The notes beneath the pieces are model-generated. The model made no database searches. It was given only the letters and a program-made list of their open reading frames with translations, and was not told where the DNA came from. This document shows, one piece after another, positions 16,101-23,478 of a DNA stretch of 64,000 bases. The stretch's first letter is position 1. Every line of letters begins with the position of its first letter. A program made the position numbers and the translations under genes. This DNA is from Micromonospora profundi (GTDB taxonomy: Bacteria > Actinomycetota > Actinomycetes > Mycobacteriales > Micromonosporaceae). Where the stretch lies: positions 992,001 to 1,056,000 of the forward strand of contig NZ_JAATJK010000001.1 of the NCBI RefSeq assembly GCF_011927785.1, given 5' to 3'.

Positions 16101-16602
16101 GCTCTGGGCCGCAGGCGCGGCGGCCCAGGACCGGCCGGGCCGGCTGCCCGGCACGGTGACCGGCGCGGCGGCGCCCACGCTGCCCGGGATGGAGGCGGTG
16201 GACCGGCTGGTCGCCGACGTGTGGGCGACCGGGTTGTCGCCGGAGAGCCATCCGGCCCGGTTCATCAGGGGGCAGCTCGACGTGCTCGGCGCGGTGCCGA
16301 TCGCCAGGCTCGGCCGGGTGGAGCCGGGCCAGCGGATCCGGGTCGGCGGCATCGTCACCCACCGGCAGCGCCCGGCCACCGCGGGTGGTGTCACGTTCCT
16401 CAACCTGGAGGACGAGACCGGGATGTTGAATGTCACCTGTTCGCCGGGGCTGTGGCAGCGTTACCGGCGGGTGGCCCGCACCAGCGCCGCGCTTGTGGTC
16501 CGGGGGCGGCTGCAACGGCACGAGGGGGTGACCAACCTGGTCGCCGACCGGCTGGACCCCATTGAGCCGCCGGTCAGCCCCGCGTCCCGTGACTTTCGCT
16601 GA
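13189..16602 (+). CDS. dnaE2: Error-prone DNA polymerase III alpha subunit
   Basis: 1137 residues, matching DnaE2. A PHP domain opens with ELHAHTNFSFLDGASHPEEL (about residue 87). The palm carries PDIDVDIESDRR (about 483), and the C-terminal OB fold begins IRVGGIVTHRQRP (about 1047). DnaE2 performs translesion synthesis with ImuA and ImuB under SOS control. The GTG at 13189 gives the family N terminus SFHNPKMPWSELEQVL. Residues 19-38 carry two tandem GRPGGGRSGD repeats, a disordered insert. The upstream frame to 13153 is excluded because it reads through the inverted repeat arm. Confidence 0.95.
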   Translation: MSFHNPKMPWSELEQVLSGRPGGGRSGDGRPGGGRSGDGRASRGERHLHVVDPLAVDADGGDSPAWSRRREQYQPPELARPDDVVPYAELHAHTNFSFLDGASHPEELAEEAARLGLTALAVTDHDGFYGVVRFAEAARTLGLPTIFGAELSLGLPGPQNGEPDPHGTHLLVLAHGHEGYARLATTIARAHLRGGEKGRPVYGELEEVAAELRDHVLVLTGCRKGHVPAALLSEGVDAAARELDRLTTLFGAETVAVELTDHGHPVDADRNDALAELAAAAGLPTVASNNVHYATPGRRRLATTVAAVRARRSLDEIDGWLPAAATAHLRSGAEMAARFAAYPGAVARAAEFGAELAFDLQLVAPRLPAYPVPPGHTEMSWLRKLTADGARERYGPPQAHPAAYAQLDHELNMIEELGFPGYFLVVYDIVAFCREQDIYCQGRGSAANSAVCYALRITNVDAVRHRLLFERFLAPERDGPPDIDVDIESDRREEVIQHVYTRYGREHAAQVANVISYRPRSAVRDVAKAFGFSPGQQDAWSKQIDRWGSVATVDVEGIPEQVVEYANELQTFPRHLGIHSGGMVICDRPVIEVCPVEWGRMPGRSVLQWDKDDCAAVGLVKFDLLGLGMLSALHYGYDMIGSRLDLGDMTLDDPEVYDMLCRADSVGVFQVESRAQMATLPRLKPREFYDLVVEVALIRPGPIQGGSVHPFIRRKNGQEPVTFAHPLMRNALEKTLGVPLFQEQLMQLAIDLAGFDAAEADQLRRAMGAKRSVERMNRIADRLYAGMAERGITGELADDVYRKLTAFASYGFPESHAMSFAYLVYASSWLKRYHPAPFLAALLNAQPMGFYSPQTLVDDARRHGVEVRRPDINASGALAVLESTPGTRWGSGPGEPPHAWGLGGPAVRLGLSSVRTLGADVAERIEAERAAHGPYRDMPDLARRVGLTAPQLEALATADAFACFGLTRREALWAAGAAAQDRPGRLPGTVTGAAAPTLPGMEAVDRLVADVWATGLSPESHPARFIRGQLDVLGAVPIARLGRVEPGQRIRVGGIVTHRQRPATAGGVTFLNLEDETGMLNVTCSPGLWQRYRRVARTSAALVVRGRLQRHEGVTNLVADRLDPIEPPVSPASRDFR

Positions 16603-16694
16603 TCCAGTGATCCACATTACGGTTTCCGGCGACGCTGGACGGGACACTCGTGCTGAGCGGGCAGAGCCGCCCGTGATCCATGAGGAGATGAACA

Positions 16695-16871
16695 GTGCTG
16701 GGGAATCACGCGTACACCGGTGGAATCGCCAACTCCCGACGGACCCGGCTCGGCGCGGGTTGGATGCCGTCGCACCTCGCCGATCCTCGCGAGTACGAGG
16801 TGACGAACGGCCCGGTCGCCAACGAGCGGCGGTCCCGCGCGGAGGACGAGGCCGAGGGCGGCGAGTCCTGA
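16695..16871 (+). CDS. 58-residue hypothetical protein downstream of dnaE2
   Basis: A GTG start preceded by GAGGAGATG opens a 58-codon frame ending TGA. The protein begins MLGNHAYTGGIANSRRTRLG, contains GWMPSHLADPREYEVTNGP and ends in a charged tail (RRSRAEDEAEGGES). Third positions are mostly G/C, the ribosome-binding site is good and the frame fills a 363 bp hole, so it is probably real. No family was recognised. It lies 92 bp after dnaE2 on the same strand and could be the last gene of that operon or independent. Confidence 0.65.
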   Translation: MLGNHAYTGGIANSRRTRLGAGWMPSHLADPREYEVTNGPVANERRSRAEDEAEGGES

Positions 16872-16952
16872 CCCGCCGGGCGGTCGCGTCCCGACCGGCC
16901 GGACGGCTGGTTCCACCTGCCATACGGCCGCGATACGACTGGACCGGGTGAC

Positions 16953-16958
16953 TAGGCT
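16953..16958 (+). promoter_or_regulatory. -10 element of the methyltransferase gene
   Basis: TAGGCT seven nucleotides before the GTG at 16966. It lies inside the alternative upstream frame beginning at 16948 and argues for the downstream start. Confidence 0.5.
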
Positions 16959-16965
16959 CGACCGG

Positions 16966-17715
16966 GTGGAGCAGACCCGAGGCCGGTTCGCCGGGCCGCC
17001 GCTGACCCCCCGTACCGCAGTGATCTGGTCGGTGCTCCGCGCCGAGCTGGACCGGCGCGGCGACGCCGAGCTGACAGTGCTGGACGTGGGCGGTGGCACC
17101 GGCGGTTTCGCCGTCCCGCTTGCCAGCGCCGGGCACCGGGTCACAGTGGTCGACGCCAGCCCCGACGCGTTGGCGGCGCTCACCCGCCGGGCCGCCGAGG
17201 CCGGCGTGGCCGACCGGATCGTCGCCGTGCAGGGCGACGGCGACGCCCTCGCGGGGCTTGTCGAGCCGGCCGGCGTCGACCTGGTGCTCTGCCACGCCGT
17301 GCTGGAGGTCGTCGACGACCCGACGCCTGTGGTGACCGCGCTGGCCACCGCGCTGCGCCCCGGCGGCGCGGCCAGCGTGCTCGTGGCCGGCCGGGCCGCC
17401 GCCGTGCTGGGCCGGGCGATGAACGGGCACCTGGACGTCGCGGCGGCACTGGCGGCCGACCCGGCCGGCACCGCCGGAGCGCGGGACACCCTGCGACGAC
17501 GCTACGACGCCCCGGGCGCCGCCGCGCTGCTCACCGCCGCCGGGCTCGCGGTCGAGGAGATTCACGGGGTACGCGTGCTCGCCGACCTGCTGCCGGCCAC
17601 CGTCGCCGACGGCCAGCCGGCCGGCCTGGTCGAGTTGGAACTGGCGTTGGCCGCCCAGCCCCCGTACCGGGATCTGGCGGCCCAGCTGCACCTGTTCGCC
17701 CGCCGGCCCGCATGA
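16966..17715 (+). CDS. Class I SAM-dependent methyltransferase
   Basis: 249 residues from GTG at 16966. The SAM-binding motif I is VLDVGGGTGGFAVPLASAGH, motif II ends VTVVDASPDAL, and DLVLCHAVLEVVDDP corresponds to the post-II/motif IV region (a Rossmann-fold methyltransferase of the Methyltransf_11/25 type). The substrate cannot be deduced. The stop overlaps the next start by ATGA, suggesting coupled expression with the phosphatase-like gene. A start at 16948 adding six residues is possible but would place the TAGGCT promoter element inside the gene. Confidence 0.88.
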   Translation: MEQTRGRFAGPPLTPRTAVIWSVLRAELDRRGDAELTVLDVGGGTGGFAVPLASAGHRVTVVDASPDALAALTRRAAEAGVADRIVAVQGDGDALAGLVEPAGVDLVLCHAVLEVVDDPTPVVTALATALRPGGAASVLVAGRAAAVLGRAMNGHLDVAAALAADPAGTAGARDTLRRRYDAPGAAALLTAAGLAVEEIHGVRVLADLLPATVADGQPAGLVELELALAAQPPYRDLAAQLHLFARRPA

Positions 17716-18872
17716 CCGCACCTCCGGCACCGCTGGCCGTTCTCGGCCCGGACCACGGCGGCGGCCGTCTCGCCGACGTGCTGCCCAGCGCTCTCGCCGT
17801 ACTGGGCGTGCCCGGCTCAGCCGACCCGCTCGGGTTGGTCCCCTCCCTCGCCGGGGTACGCCGGGTCGCCGTGCTGCTCGTCGACGGGCTCGGCTGGTAC
17901 CAGCTGCCGACCGCCGCCCCGTACGCGCCGACCCTCGCCGGGCTCGCCGCGACGGTGGCCCGCCCGCTCATCGCCGGTTTCCCGTCCACCACCCCGACCA
18001 GCCTGGTGACGCTTGGTACGGGCGTCGCGGCCGGCGCGCACGGGGTGCTCGGCTTCACCGTGCGGGTGCCCGGCACCGACCGGGTGCTCACCCACACCGT
18101 CTGGGCCGCCGATCCGTCGCCGCTGCGCTGGCAGCCGGTGCCCACCCAGTTCGAGCGGGCACGCGCCGCCGGGGTGGCGGTGACAGTGGTGAGCCGGCCG
18201 GAGTTCGGCGGCAGCGGGTTGACGCTCGCCGCCAACCGGGGCGGTGACTTCCGAGGCGCCGCAGGTGTCGACGCGGTGGCCGCCACCATGCTGGCCGCGC
18301 TGGCCGCCGGCCCGGGCCCCACACTTGTCTCCGGCTACCACGCCGACCTGGACCGGCACGGGCACGTCAGCGGGGTCGACTCGGAGCCCTGGCGGATCGC
18401 CGCCGCCGAGGTGGACACGCTGCTGGCCCGGCTGGTCGACGGGCTGCCCCCGGACGCGGCCCTGCTGGTGACCGCCGACCACGGGCAACTCGACGTGCCC
18501 GTGGCGCACCGTTTCGACCTGGACACCGACCTGCGGCTGCGCGCCGGCGTACGGGTGGTGGCGGGGGAGGCCCGGGTGCGGTACCTGCACGTCGAGCCGG
18601 GTGCTGTCGACGACGTGGTGGCCGCCTGGTCCGAGGTGCTTGGCGACGCCGCACGGGTGCGGACCCGGGACGAGGTGGTGGCCGGCGGGTGGTTCGGGCC
18701 GGTGCCCGAGGACCATCTGGGCCGCATCGGCGACGTGGTGGTGATCTGCAACGACACGTACGCGGTCATGGCCACCCGGACCGAGCCGCCGATGGCGTCC
18801 CGACTCGTGGCGTACCACGGCTCGGACACCGCCGCCGAGCTGACAGTCCCGCTGCTTGTCGTGCGGGGCTGA
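17712..18872 (+). CDS. Alkaline phosphatase superfamily (nucleotide pyrophosphatase-like) protein
   Basis: 386 residues. The metal-site elements of phosphodiesterase/nucleotide pyrophosphatases are visible: VAVLLVDGLGWYQL (first Asp), FPSTTPTSLVTLGTG (nucleophile Thr region), YHADLDRHGHVSG (Asp/His) and VTADHGQLDVP (Asp-His). There is no obvious signal peptide, so it is probably cytosolic. It likely hydrolyses a phosphodiester or pyrophosphate, substrate unknown. Its ATG overlaps the methyltransferase stop. dinB follows after 62 bp with its own promoter. Confidence 0.88.
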   Translation: MTAPPAPLAVLGPDHGGGRLADVLPSALAVLGVPGSADPLGLVPSLAGVRRVAVLLVDGLGWYQLPTAAPYAPTLAGLAATVARPLIAGFPSTTPTSLVTLGTGVAAGAHGVLGFTVRVPGTDRVLTHTVWAADPSPLRWQPVPTQFERARAAGVAVTVVSRPEFGGSGLTLAANRGGDFRGAAGVDAVAATMLAALAAGPGPTLVSGYHADLDRHGHVSGVDSEPWRIAAAEVDTLLARLVDGLPPDAALLVTADHGQLDVPVAHRFDLDTDLRLRAGVRVVAGEARVRYLHVEPGAVDDVVAAWSEVLGDAARVRTRDEVVAGGWFGPVPEDHLGRIGDVVVICNDTYAVMATRTEPPMASRLVAYHGSDTAAELTVPLLVVRG

Positions 18873-18922
18873 CCGGCGTACGGTCCGGCCGGTCGGCGGC
18901 TGGTGCTGTCGTACCTCCGGGT

Positions 18923-18928
18923 TAACCT
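18923..18928 (+). promoter_or_regulatory. -10 element of dinB
   Basis: TAACCT six nucleotides before the ATG of dinB; leaderless pattern. No LexA-type palindrome was seen here. Confidence 0.5.
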
Positions 18929-18934
18929 GCCGGG

Positions 18935-20194
18935 ATGGGCCGCAGCCAGTCGTTGCCCCGAGGTGGCGATCCGCGCTTCGGGCCGGACGCCGACGATTCC
19001 GACAGCCCGATCCTGCACGTCGACATGGACGCCTTCTTCGCCGCCGTCGAGGTGCGCCGCCGACCCGATCTGCGCGGACGACCGGTGGTGGTCGGCGGCG
19101 TCGGGCCGCGCGGCGTGGTCAGCTCGGCCAGCTACGAGGCCCGCCGCTACGGCGTGCGCAGCGCGATGCCGACCAGTCAGGCCCGCGCCCGCTGCCCGCA
19201 CGCGGTCTACCTGCCTCCGGATTTCAGCGCCTACACGGAAGCCTCCCGCGCGGTCATGCAGATCTTCCGGGACGTCACCCCGCTGGTCGAGCCGCTCTCC
19301 CTCGACGAGGCGTTCCTCGACGTGACAGGGGCCCGCCGCCTGTTCGGCTCCCCGGCGACGATCGCCCGGCTGATCCGCCGCCGGGTCGCCGAGGAGCAGG
19401 CGCTGACCTGCTCGGTGGGGGTGGCGCCCACCAAGTTCGTGGCCAAGCTGGGCTCCACCCGGGCCAAACCCGACGGCATGCTGGTCGTGCCGCCCGGGCA
19501 GGTCCTCGAATTTCTGCACCCGCTGCCCGTCGACGCGCTGTGGGGAGTGGGGGAGCGGGCCGCCGAGACGCTGCGCCGCCTCGGCCTGGCCACCGTCGGC
19601 GACCTCGCCGAGGCCCCGGTGGGCATGCTCCGCCGGGCGGTGGGCGCCGCATCGGCCGCGCACCTGCACGAGCTGGCGTGGGGGCGTGACCCGCGACGGG
19701 TCAGCCCCGAGCAGGTCGACAAGTCGATCGGCGCCGAGGTCACCTTCGACGCCGACGTGGCCGACCCGCTGGAGATCCGCCGTGCCCTGCTGGCGCTCAG
19801 CGCGAAGGTCGGCGTCCGGTTGCGCGGCTCCGGTCAGGTGGGGCGCACCGTGTCGCTCAAGGTGCGGTTGGCCGACTTCCGCACCGTCAGTCGATCCCGC
19901 ACCCTCGGCACTGCCACCGACACCGCCCGTGAGATGTTCGACACCGTTTGGGCTCTCTACACCGCGTTGGACCCTGGCGAGCGGATTCGCCTCGTCGGTG
20001 TCCGGGTGGAAGGGCTCTCCTCGGCGCAGGGCGCGCCCCGGCAGCTCACCCTCGGCGCGCCCGAGCGCGGTTGGCGGGAGGCGGAAGCTGCCGCCGACGC
20101 CGCCGCTGCCCGTTTCGGGCGGTCCGTCATAGGTCCGGCCAGTCTGTTAGGCGACCCTGACGCTCGGCAAAAGGAAAATCCCACCCACCCGTAG
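18935..20194 (+). CDS. dinB: DNA polymerase IV (active Y-family)
   Basis: 419 residues. The catalytic motifs are intact: ILHVDMDAFFAAVEVRRRPD (first Asp pair) and EPLSLDEAFLDVTG (Asp-Glu). Helix-hairpin-helix, LWGVGERAAETLRRLGLATV, precedes the little finger, and the C-terminal RQLTLG is a plausible beta-clamp peptide. It performs translesion synthesis opposite damaged bases. The contrast with the inactive ImuB 6 kb upstream is clear. The N-terminal 25 residues (RSQSLPRGGDPRFG) are an extension before the palm. The start is supported by the promoter hexamer six bases upstream. Confidence 0.95.
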   Translation: MGRSQSLPRGGDPRFGPDADDSDSPILHVDMDAFFAAVEVRRRPDLRGRPVVVGGVGPRGVVSSASYEARRYGVRSAMPTSQARARCPHAVYLPPDFSAYTEASRAVMQIFRDVTPLVEPLSLDEAFLDVTGARRLFGSPATIARLIRRRVAEEQALTCSVGVAPTKFVAKLGSTRAKPDGMLVVPPGQVLEFLHPLPVDALWGVGERAAETLRRLGLATVGDLAEAPVGMLRRAVGAASAAHLHELAWGRDPRRVSPEQVDKSIGAEVTFDADVADPLEIRRALLALSAKVGVRLRGSGQVGRTVSLKVRLADFRTVSRSRTLGTATDTAREMFDTVWALYTALDPGERIRLVGVRVEGLSSAQGAPRQLTLGAPERGWREAEAAADAAAARFGRSVIGPASLLGDPDARQKENPTHP

Positions 20195-20310
20195 GTCGTC
20201 CCGCTTTCCGACGCGCGACCCCCCTCGTAGACTTGCGGGTAAGCAGCCGGATGGCTGCCACGGTCTGTCGGCCCGAGTGGGTCCGACCAACGTGACCGGG
20301 GAGGAGTGCC

Positions 20311-20709
20311 GTGCCGCTCTCGGAGCACGAGCAGCGGCTGTTCGAGCAGATCGAGCGGTCGCTTGCCGAGGACCCCAAATTCGCCTCGGCCGTGCGCGCC
20401 AGCGATCCGCGCTTCCACGCGCGGCGTCGCCTGCTCGTCGCTGCTGGCGTGATCATCGCTGGCTTGGCTCTACTGGTCTATGGCGCGGTGATCAAGACTC
20501 CACCGCTGGCGGTGGCGGGCTTTGTCGTCATGCTGGCGTCGGCCGCGTTCGCGGTGCAGTCGCACCGTAAGGCGCAGTCACCTGACCTGCACGTGGTGGG
20601 CGGCACGACGAGTCGTCGTCGTCCCCGCGGTGGCCGATCAGGTCGGCGGCCGTCGCTTCTGGACCGGATGGAAGACAGGTGGCGGCAGCGCCCGGAGGGC
20701 CACCGCTGA
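20311..20709 (+). CDS. DUF3040-family small membrane protein
   Basis: 132 residues. It opens MPLSEHEQRLFEQIERSLAE, the hallmark of DUF3040, then DPKFASAVRASDPRFHARRR, two adjacent membrane segments at about 43-62 and 66-83 (VAAGVIIAGLALLVYGAVI, LAVAGFVVMLASAAFAV), and an Arg-rich cytoplasmic tail. GGGGAGGAG precedes the GTG start. DUF3040 proteins are common in actinobacteria and have no established function. A TAGACT hexamer at 20229 and a small hairpin (GCAGCC/GGCTGC) lie in the upstream leader. Confidence 0.88.
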   Translation: MPLSEHEQRLFEQIERSLAEDPKFASAVRASDPRFHARRRLLVAAGVIIAGLALLVYGAVIKTPPLAVAGFVVMLASAAFAVQSHRKAQSPDLHVVGGTTSRRRPRGGRSGRRPSLLDRMEDRWRQRPEGHR

Positions 20710-20888
20710 ACCCGTCCCGCCGCTGAGGCGGGCCGCACACCGCGACGAGCGGGTCGCCGGAAACAGCTCCGGCGACCGCCGTCGTATCGGCGTGTCCTCC
20801 GCCGGGCCTGTCGTTGTGGCTGACGACCATGCGCTGATGCGATCAGCGGACGCGCGCCCCCTGCACGACCGAGCACCAACCGAACGTA

Positions 20889-21006
20889 GGCCGCACGGCC
20901 GCTTGAGTTCAACGGGCCGCGCGGCCGGCCGAACTCCAACGGGCCGCGCGGCCGCTCGACTTCAGCGGGCCGCGCGGCCGGTCGGGCTCAGCGGGCCGCG
21001 CGGTCT
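20889..21006. repeat. 26-27 bp tandem array of GGCCGCGCGGCC palindromes
   Basis: GGGCCGCGCGG starts at 20914, 20941, 20967 and 20993; most copies contain the 12 bp palindrome GGCCGCGCGGCC, and a degenerate copy begins near 20889. It sits between convergent genes, and the last copy is the 3' end of the transglutaminase gene. Confidence 0.75.
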
Positions 21007-23462
21007 GCCAGAATCCGACGCGGGCTCCAGCGCAGGAGCCGATAGCGGGCCCGCCCGGTCAGCGCCACCAGACGCCCCGAAGTGTCCGCCATGCCGACCC
21101 GCCAGCGCAGCAGCACCGACGGCGGCAGTACGGCGGCCAGCAGACGGGTCCGCCGGTCCGCCCGGGTGGCAAGCGCACCGCGCACCGCGCGCAGCGCCGG
21201 CAGCAACGGCTCACCGGTCAGCGGGTCCCGCGCGTACCGGGCCCGCTCCTCCGCCCGGCCGAGCAGCCGTGCCGCCCCGACCGCCGCCGAGTCGTCGGTG
21301 AGAGTGTCCCGGATCAGCCGGTCCGCTGTTGCCCGAGGTGTCTCGGTGCGGTCGACAAGGACCTTGAAGTCGACCATCGTGTCGAGCAGTTCCGCCCAGG
21401 CGGCGTGCGCGTCCGCGCGGGCACGGTTGGCATCCGGGCCGACCACCACCACAGGTGCCCCGTCGGCCGGCTGGACCTCGCCGCTGGTGGTGGCGGTCAC
21501 CGCTGCGCCGGCCCGGGCACCCCGCCGCCGGCGCAACGCCATCCGGCGCAGAGCCGGCACCGCCAGCAGCGCCATCAGGGCCAGCAGACCGGCAGCCCAC
21601 CACGGCCACACCGGTGCCTGCTCGGCCGGCTCCTCACCGGCGAGGGAGAGCCCGGAGTCGGTGTCCCGGTCGGCGTTGTCCGGGCCGGCCGGGCCGGCGG
21701 ACGGGTCAGCGTCGGTCGGGGTGTCAGTGGCACCGCTCTGCGGCGCGGACGGCTCCGGCGCGTCCGTGTCCGGAGCCCAGGCCGAACGGGTCGAGCCCGG
21801 TACGCCGTACGCCGGAGTGGCGTCGAACGGCACCCAGCCGATCCCGCCGAAGTAGACCTCGGTCCAGGCGTGCAGGTTGAGGTTGGTCAGCGTGTACGTT
21901 TCGCCGTCGCGCTTGCTGCCATTGGTGAACCCGAACGCCACCCGTGCCGGGATTCCCGCCGAGCGGACCAGCCAGGCCATGGCCGCCGCGTACTGCTGGC
22001 AGTAACCGACCTTGTTGGTCAGGAAGTCGACGATGTCCTGGCCGCTGCTGCCGCTCTCGGTGCTGAGCCGGTAGCTGAACCCGTTGTCCGACGAGAAGTG
22101 CTGGTAGATCGACAGCACCCGGTCGTAGTCGGTGCGCTTGCCCTGGATCAGCCCCTTGACCAGCTCCTCCACCTCGGGCACCGGCCCGGGGGTGGCGGTG
22201 AGCTGGCGGCGTACCGGGTGGTCGGCCGCCAACGGCTGGGCCGCCCGCAGCGCGGCAGGCGTGTACGTCGAACGGATGTAGTCGAAGGAGTACTTGCGGC
22301 CCCGGGAGTTTTCCCGGTTGGAGAAGACGACCTGCTGGTTGGGGTCGTAGAGCCAGTTGCTGTTGAGGTCCTCGGTGCGTACCGGCTCGGCGTACACCGG
22401 CATGAGCGACATGTTGAGGCTCTTGGTGACCTCGACGGTCGCCCGGTAGCTGGTCTGCTGCACCCCTCGGCCGGCCCGCTCGGTCGGATCCGGCAGGTCC
22501 CGGTTGGCCGGCCGGCCACTCGGATTACGAGCCTGGAAACCAGTGGGGCGCAGCTCGTCGGCTACCGCGTAGCGCAGGTAGAACGGGTTGGGCTCGGAGG
22601 TGGTCACCTTGACCAGGTCTGCCACCTCGGACTGGTTGAGCTGACCGGCGAGCGAGGCGAACAGGTCGATCCGACCCGTCGACCCTCCCGATCCCGCGCG
22701 GCCGTTGCCCGAGCCGTTGCCCGAGCCACCGAGGCTGTCGAGCAGCCCGCCGGTCATGCCGGGCACCGCAAGTGGCAGCGCCACCGCCACCACCACCCCG
22801 ACCACGGCGAGCCGGCGGCCGGCAGAGGCCAGCGGCGACGCCTCCCACACGTCGACGTCGCGGCCGTCGCCGGTGAACCGGCGGCCGAACCGCCGGACCC
22901 GGTCGACGTTGTCGCTGACCAGCAGCCACAGGTATCCGGCGGCGCCGATCACGAACGGCAGCGCGGGGACGCTGTCCACGTAGACGGCGACCGGCACCGA
23001 GTAGATGGCGAGCATCGGCAGCCCTGCCAGCGCCGGCCGGCGCATACCCACGGCCAGCACGTCCACCAGCACGGCCACCCCGCCGACACCGAGCACTGTG
23101 ATGAACAGCAGCGGGTCCGTGTCCGGAACTTCGACGCCGTACGAGCGCATGTCCTGCATGGAGCCGCCGAGCAGGTCGGCGAAGTGCCCGAACGTGGTCG
23201 GCGTGGGCAGGACGGCGAACAGTTCGCCACCGCTGGGGAACAGCCAGGTCAGCGCGAGCGTCAGCGCGGCCAGCATGCCGAGCACCTGACCCCAGAGAGG
23301 TGCCCGGACCAGCCGGGTCAGGGCGGCGACCCCGGCCACCACGGCGACCGCGATGGCCGACTGGATCAGCCACGTCCAGCTCTGGAAGATGGCCGACAGC
23401 GGCGCGGCGGCGAGCAGCGTGGCAGCGGCCGCCACCGCACCGATGTTCCGACTGGCGATCAT
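20988..23462 (-). CDS. TgpA-like membrane transglutaminase-fold protein
   Basis: 824 residues. The first 230 contain about six membrane segments. An extracytoplasmic transglutaminase core follows with the catalytic Cys in KVGYCQQYAAAMAWLVRSAG, the His in NLHAWTEVYFGG and the Asp in WVPFDATPAYG. A disordered linker, a further membrane helix (WWAAGLLALMALLAVPAL) and a DUF4129-like cytoplasmic tail complete the architecture. It probably cross-links or hydrolyses cell-envelope amides, substrate unknown. It is the last gene of the moxR-DUF58-TgpA operon, 16 bp after the DUF58 stop. The ATG at 23462 begins the first membrane helix; the frame to 23579 overlaps DUF58. Confidence 0.92.
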   Translation of the reverse strand: MIASRNIGAVAAAATLLAAAPLSAIFQSWTWLIQSAIAVAVVAGVAALTRLVRAPLWGQVLGMLAALTLALTWLFPSGGELFAVLPTPTTFGHFADLLGGSMQDMRSYGVEVPDTDPLLFITVLGVGGVAVLVDVLAVGMRRPALAGLPMLAIYSVPVAVYVDSVPALPFVIGAAGYLWLLVSDNVDRVRRFGRRFTGDGRDVDVWEASPLASAGRRLAVVGVVVAVALPLAVPGMTGGLLDSLGGSGNGSGNGRAGSGGSTGRIDLFASLAGQLNQSEVADLVKVTTSEPNPFYLRYAVADELRPTGFQARNPSGRPANRDLPDPTERAGRGVQQTSYRATVEVTKSLNMSLMPVYAEPVRTEDLNSNWLYDPNQQVVFSNRENSRGRKYSFDYIRSTYTPAALRAAQPLAADHPVRRQLTATPGPVPEVEELVKGLIQGKRTDYDRVLSIYQHFSSDNGFSYRLSTESGSSGQDIVDFLTNKVGYCQQYAAAMAWLVRSAGIPARVAFGFTNGSKRDGETYTLTNLNLHAWTEVYFGGIGWVPFDATPAYGVPGSTRSAWAPDTDAPEPSAPQSGATDTPTDADPSAGPAGPDNADRDTDSGLSLAGEEPAEQAPVWPWWAAGLLALMALLAVPALRRMALRRRRGARAGAAVTATTSGEVQPADGAPVVVVGPDANRARADAHAAWAELLDTMVDFKVLVDRTETPRATADRLIRDTLTDDSAAVGAARLLGRAEERARYARDPLTGEPLLPALRAVRGALATRADRRTRLLAAVLPPSVLLRWRVGMADTSGRLVALTGRARYRLLRWSPRRILADRAAR

Positions 23463-23478
23463 GAGGGGGACCTTCCGT

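Noticed and set aside
14785..17730. 981-residue open frame antisense to dnaE2 and the methyltransferase
   Set aside because: Same compositional cause; it crosses several real genes and the intergenic region without any domain.
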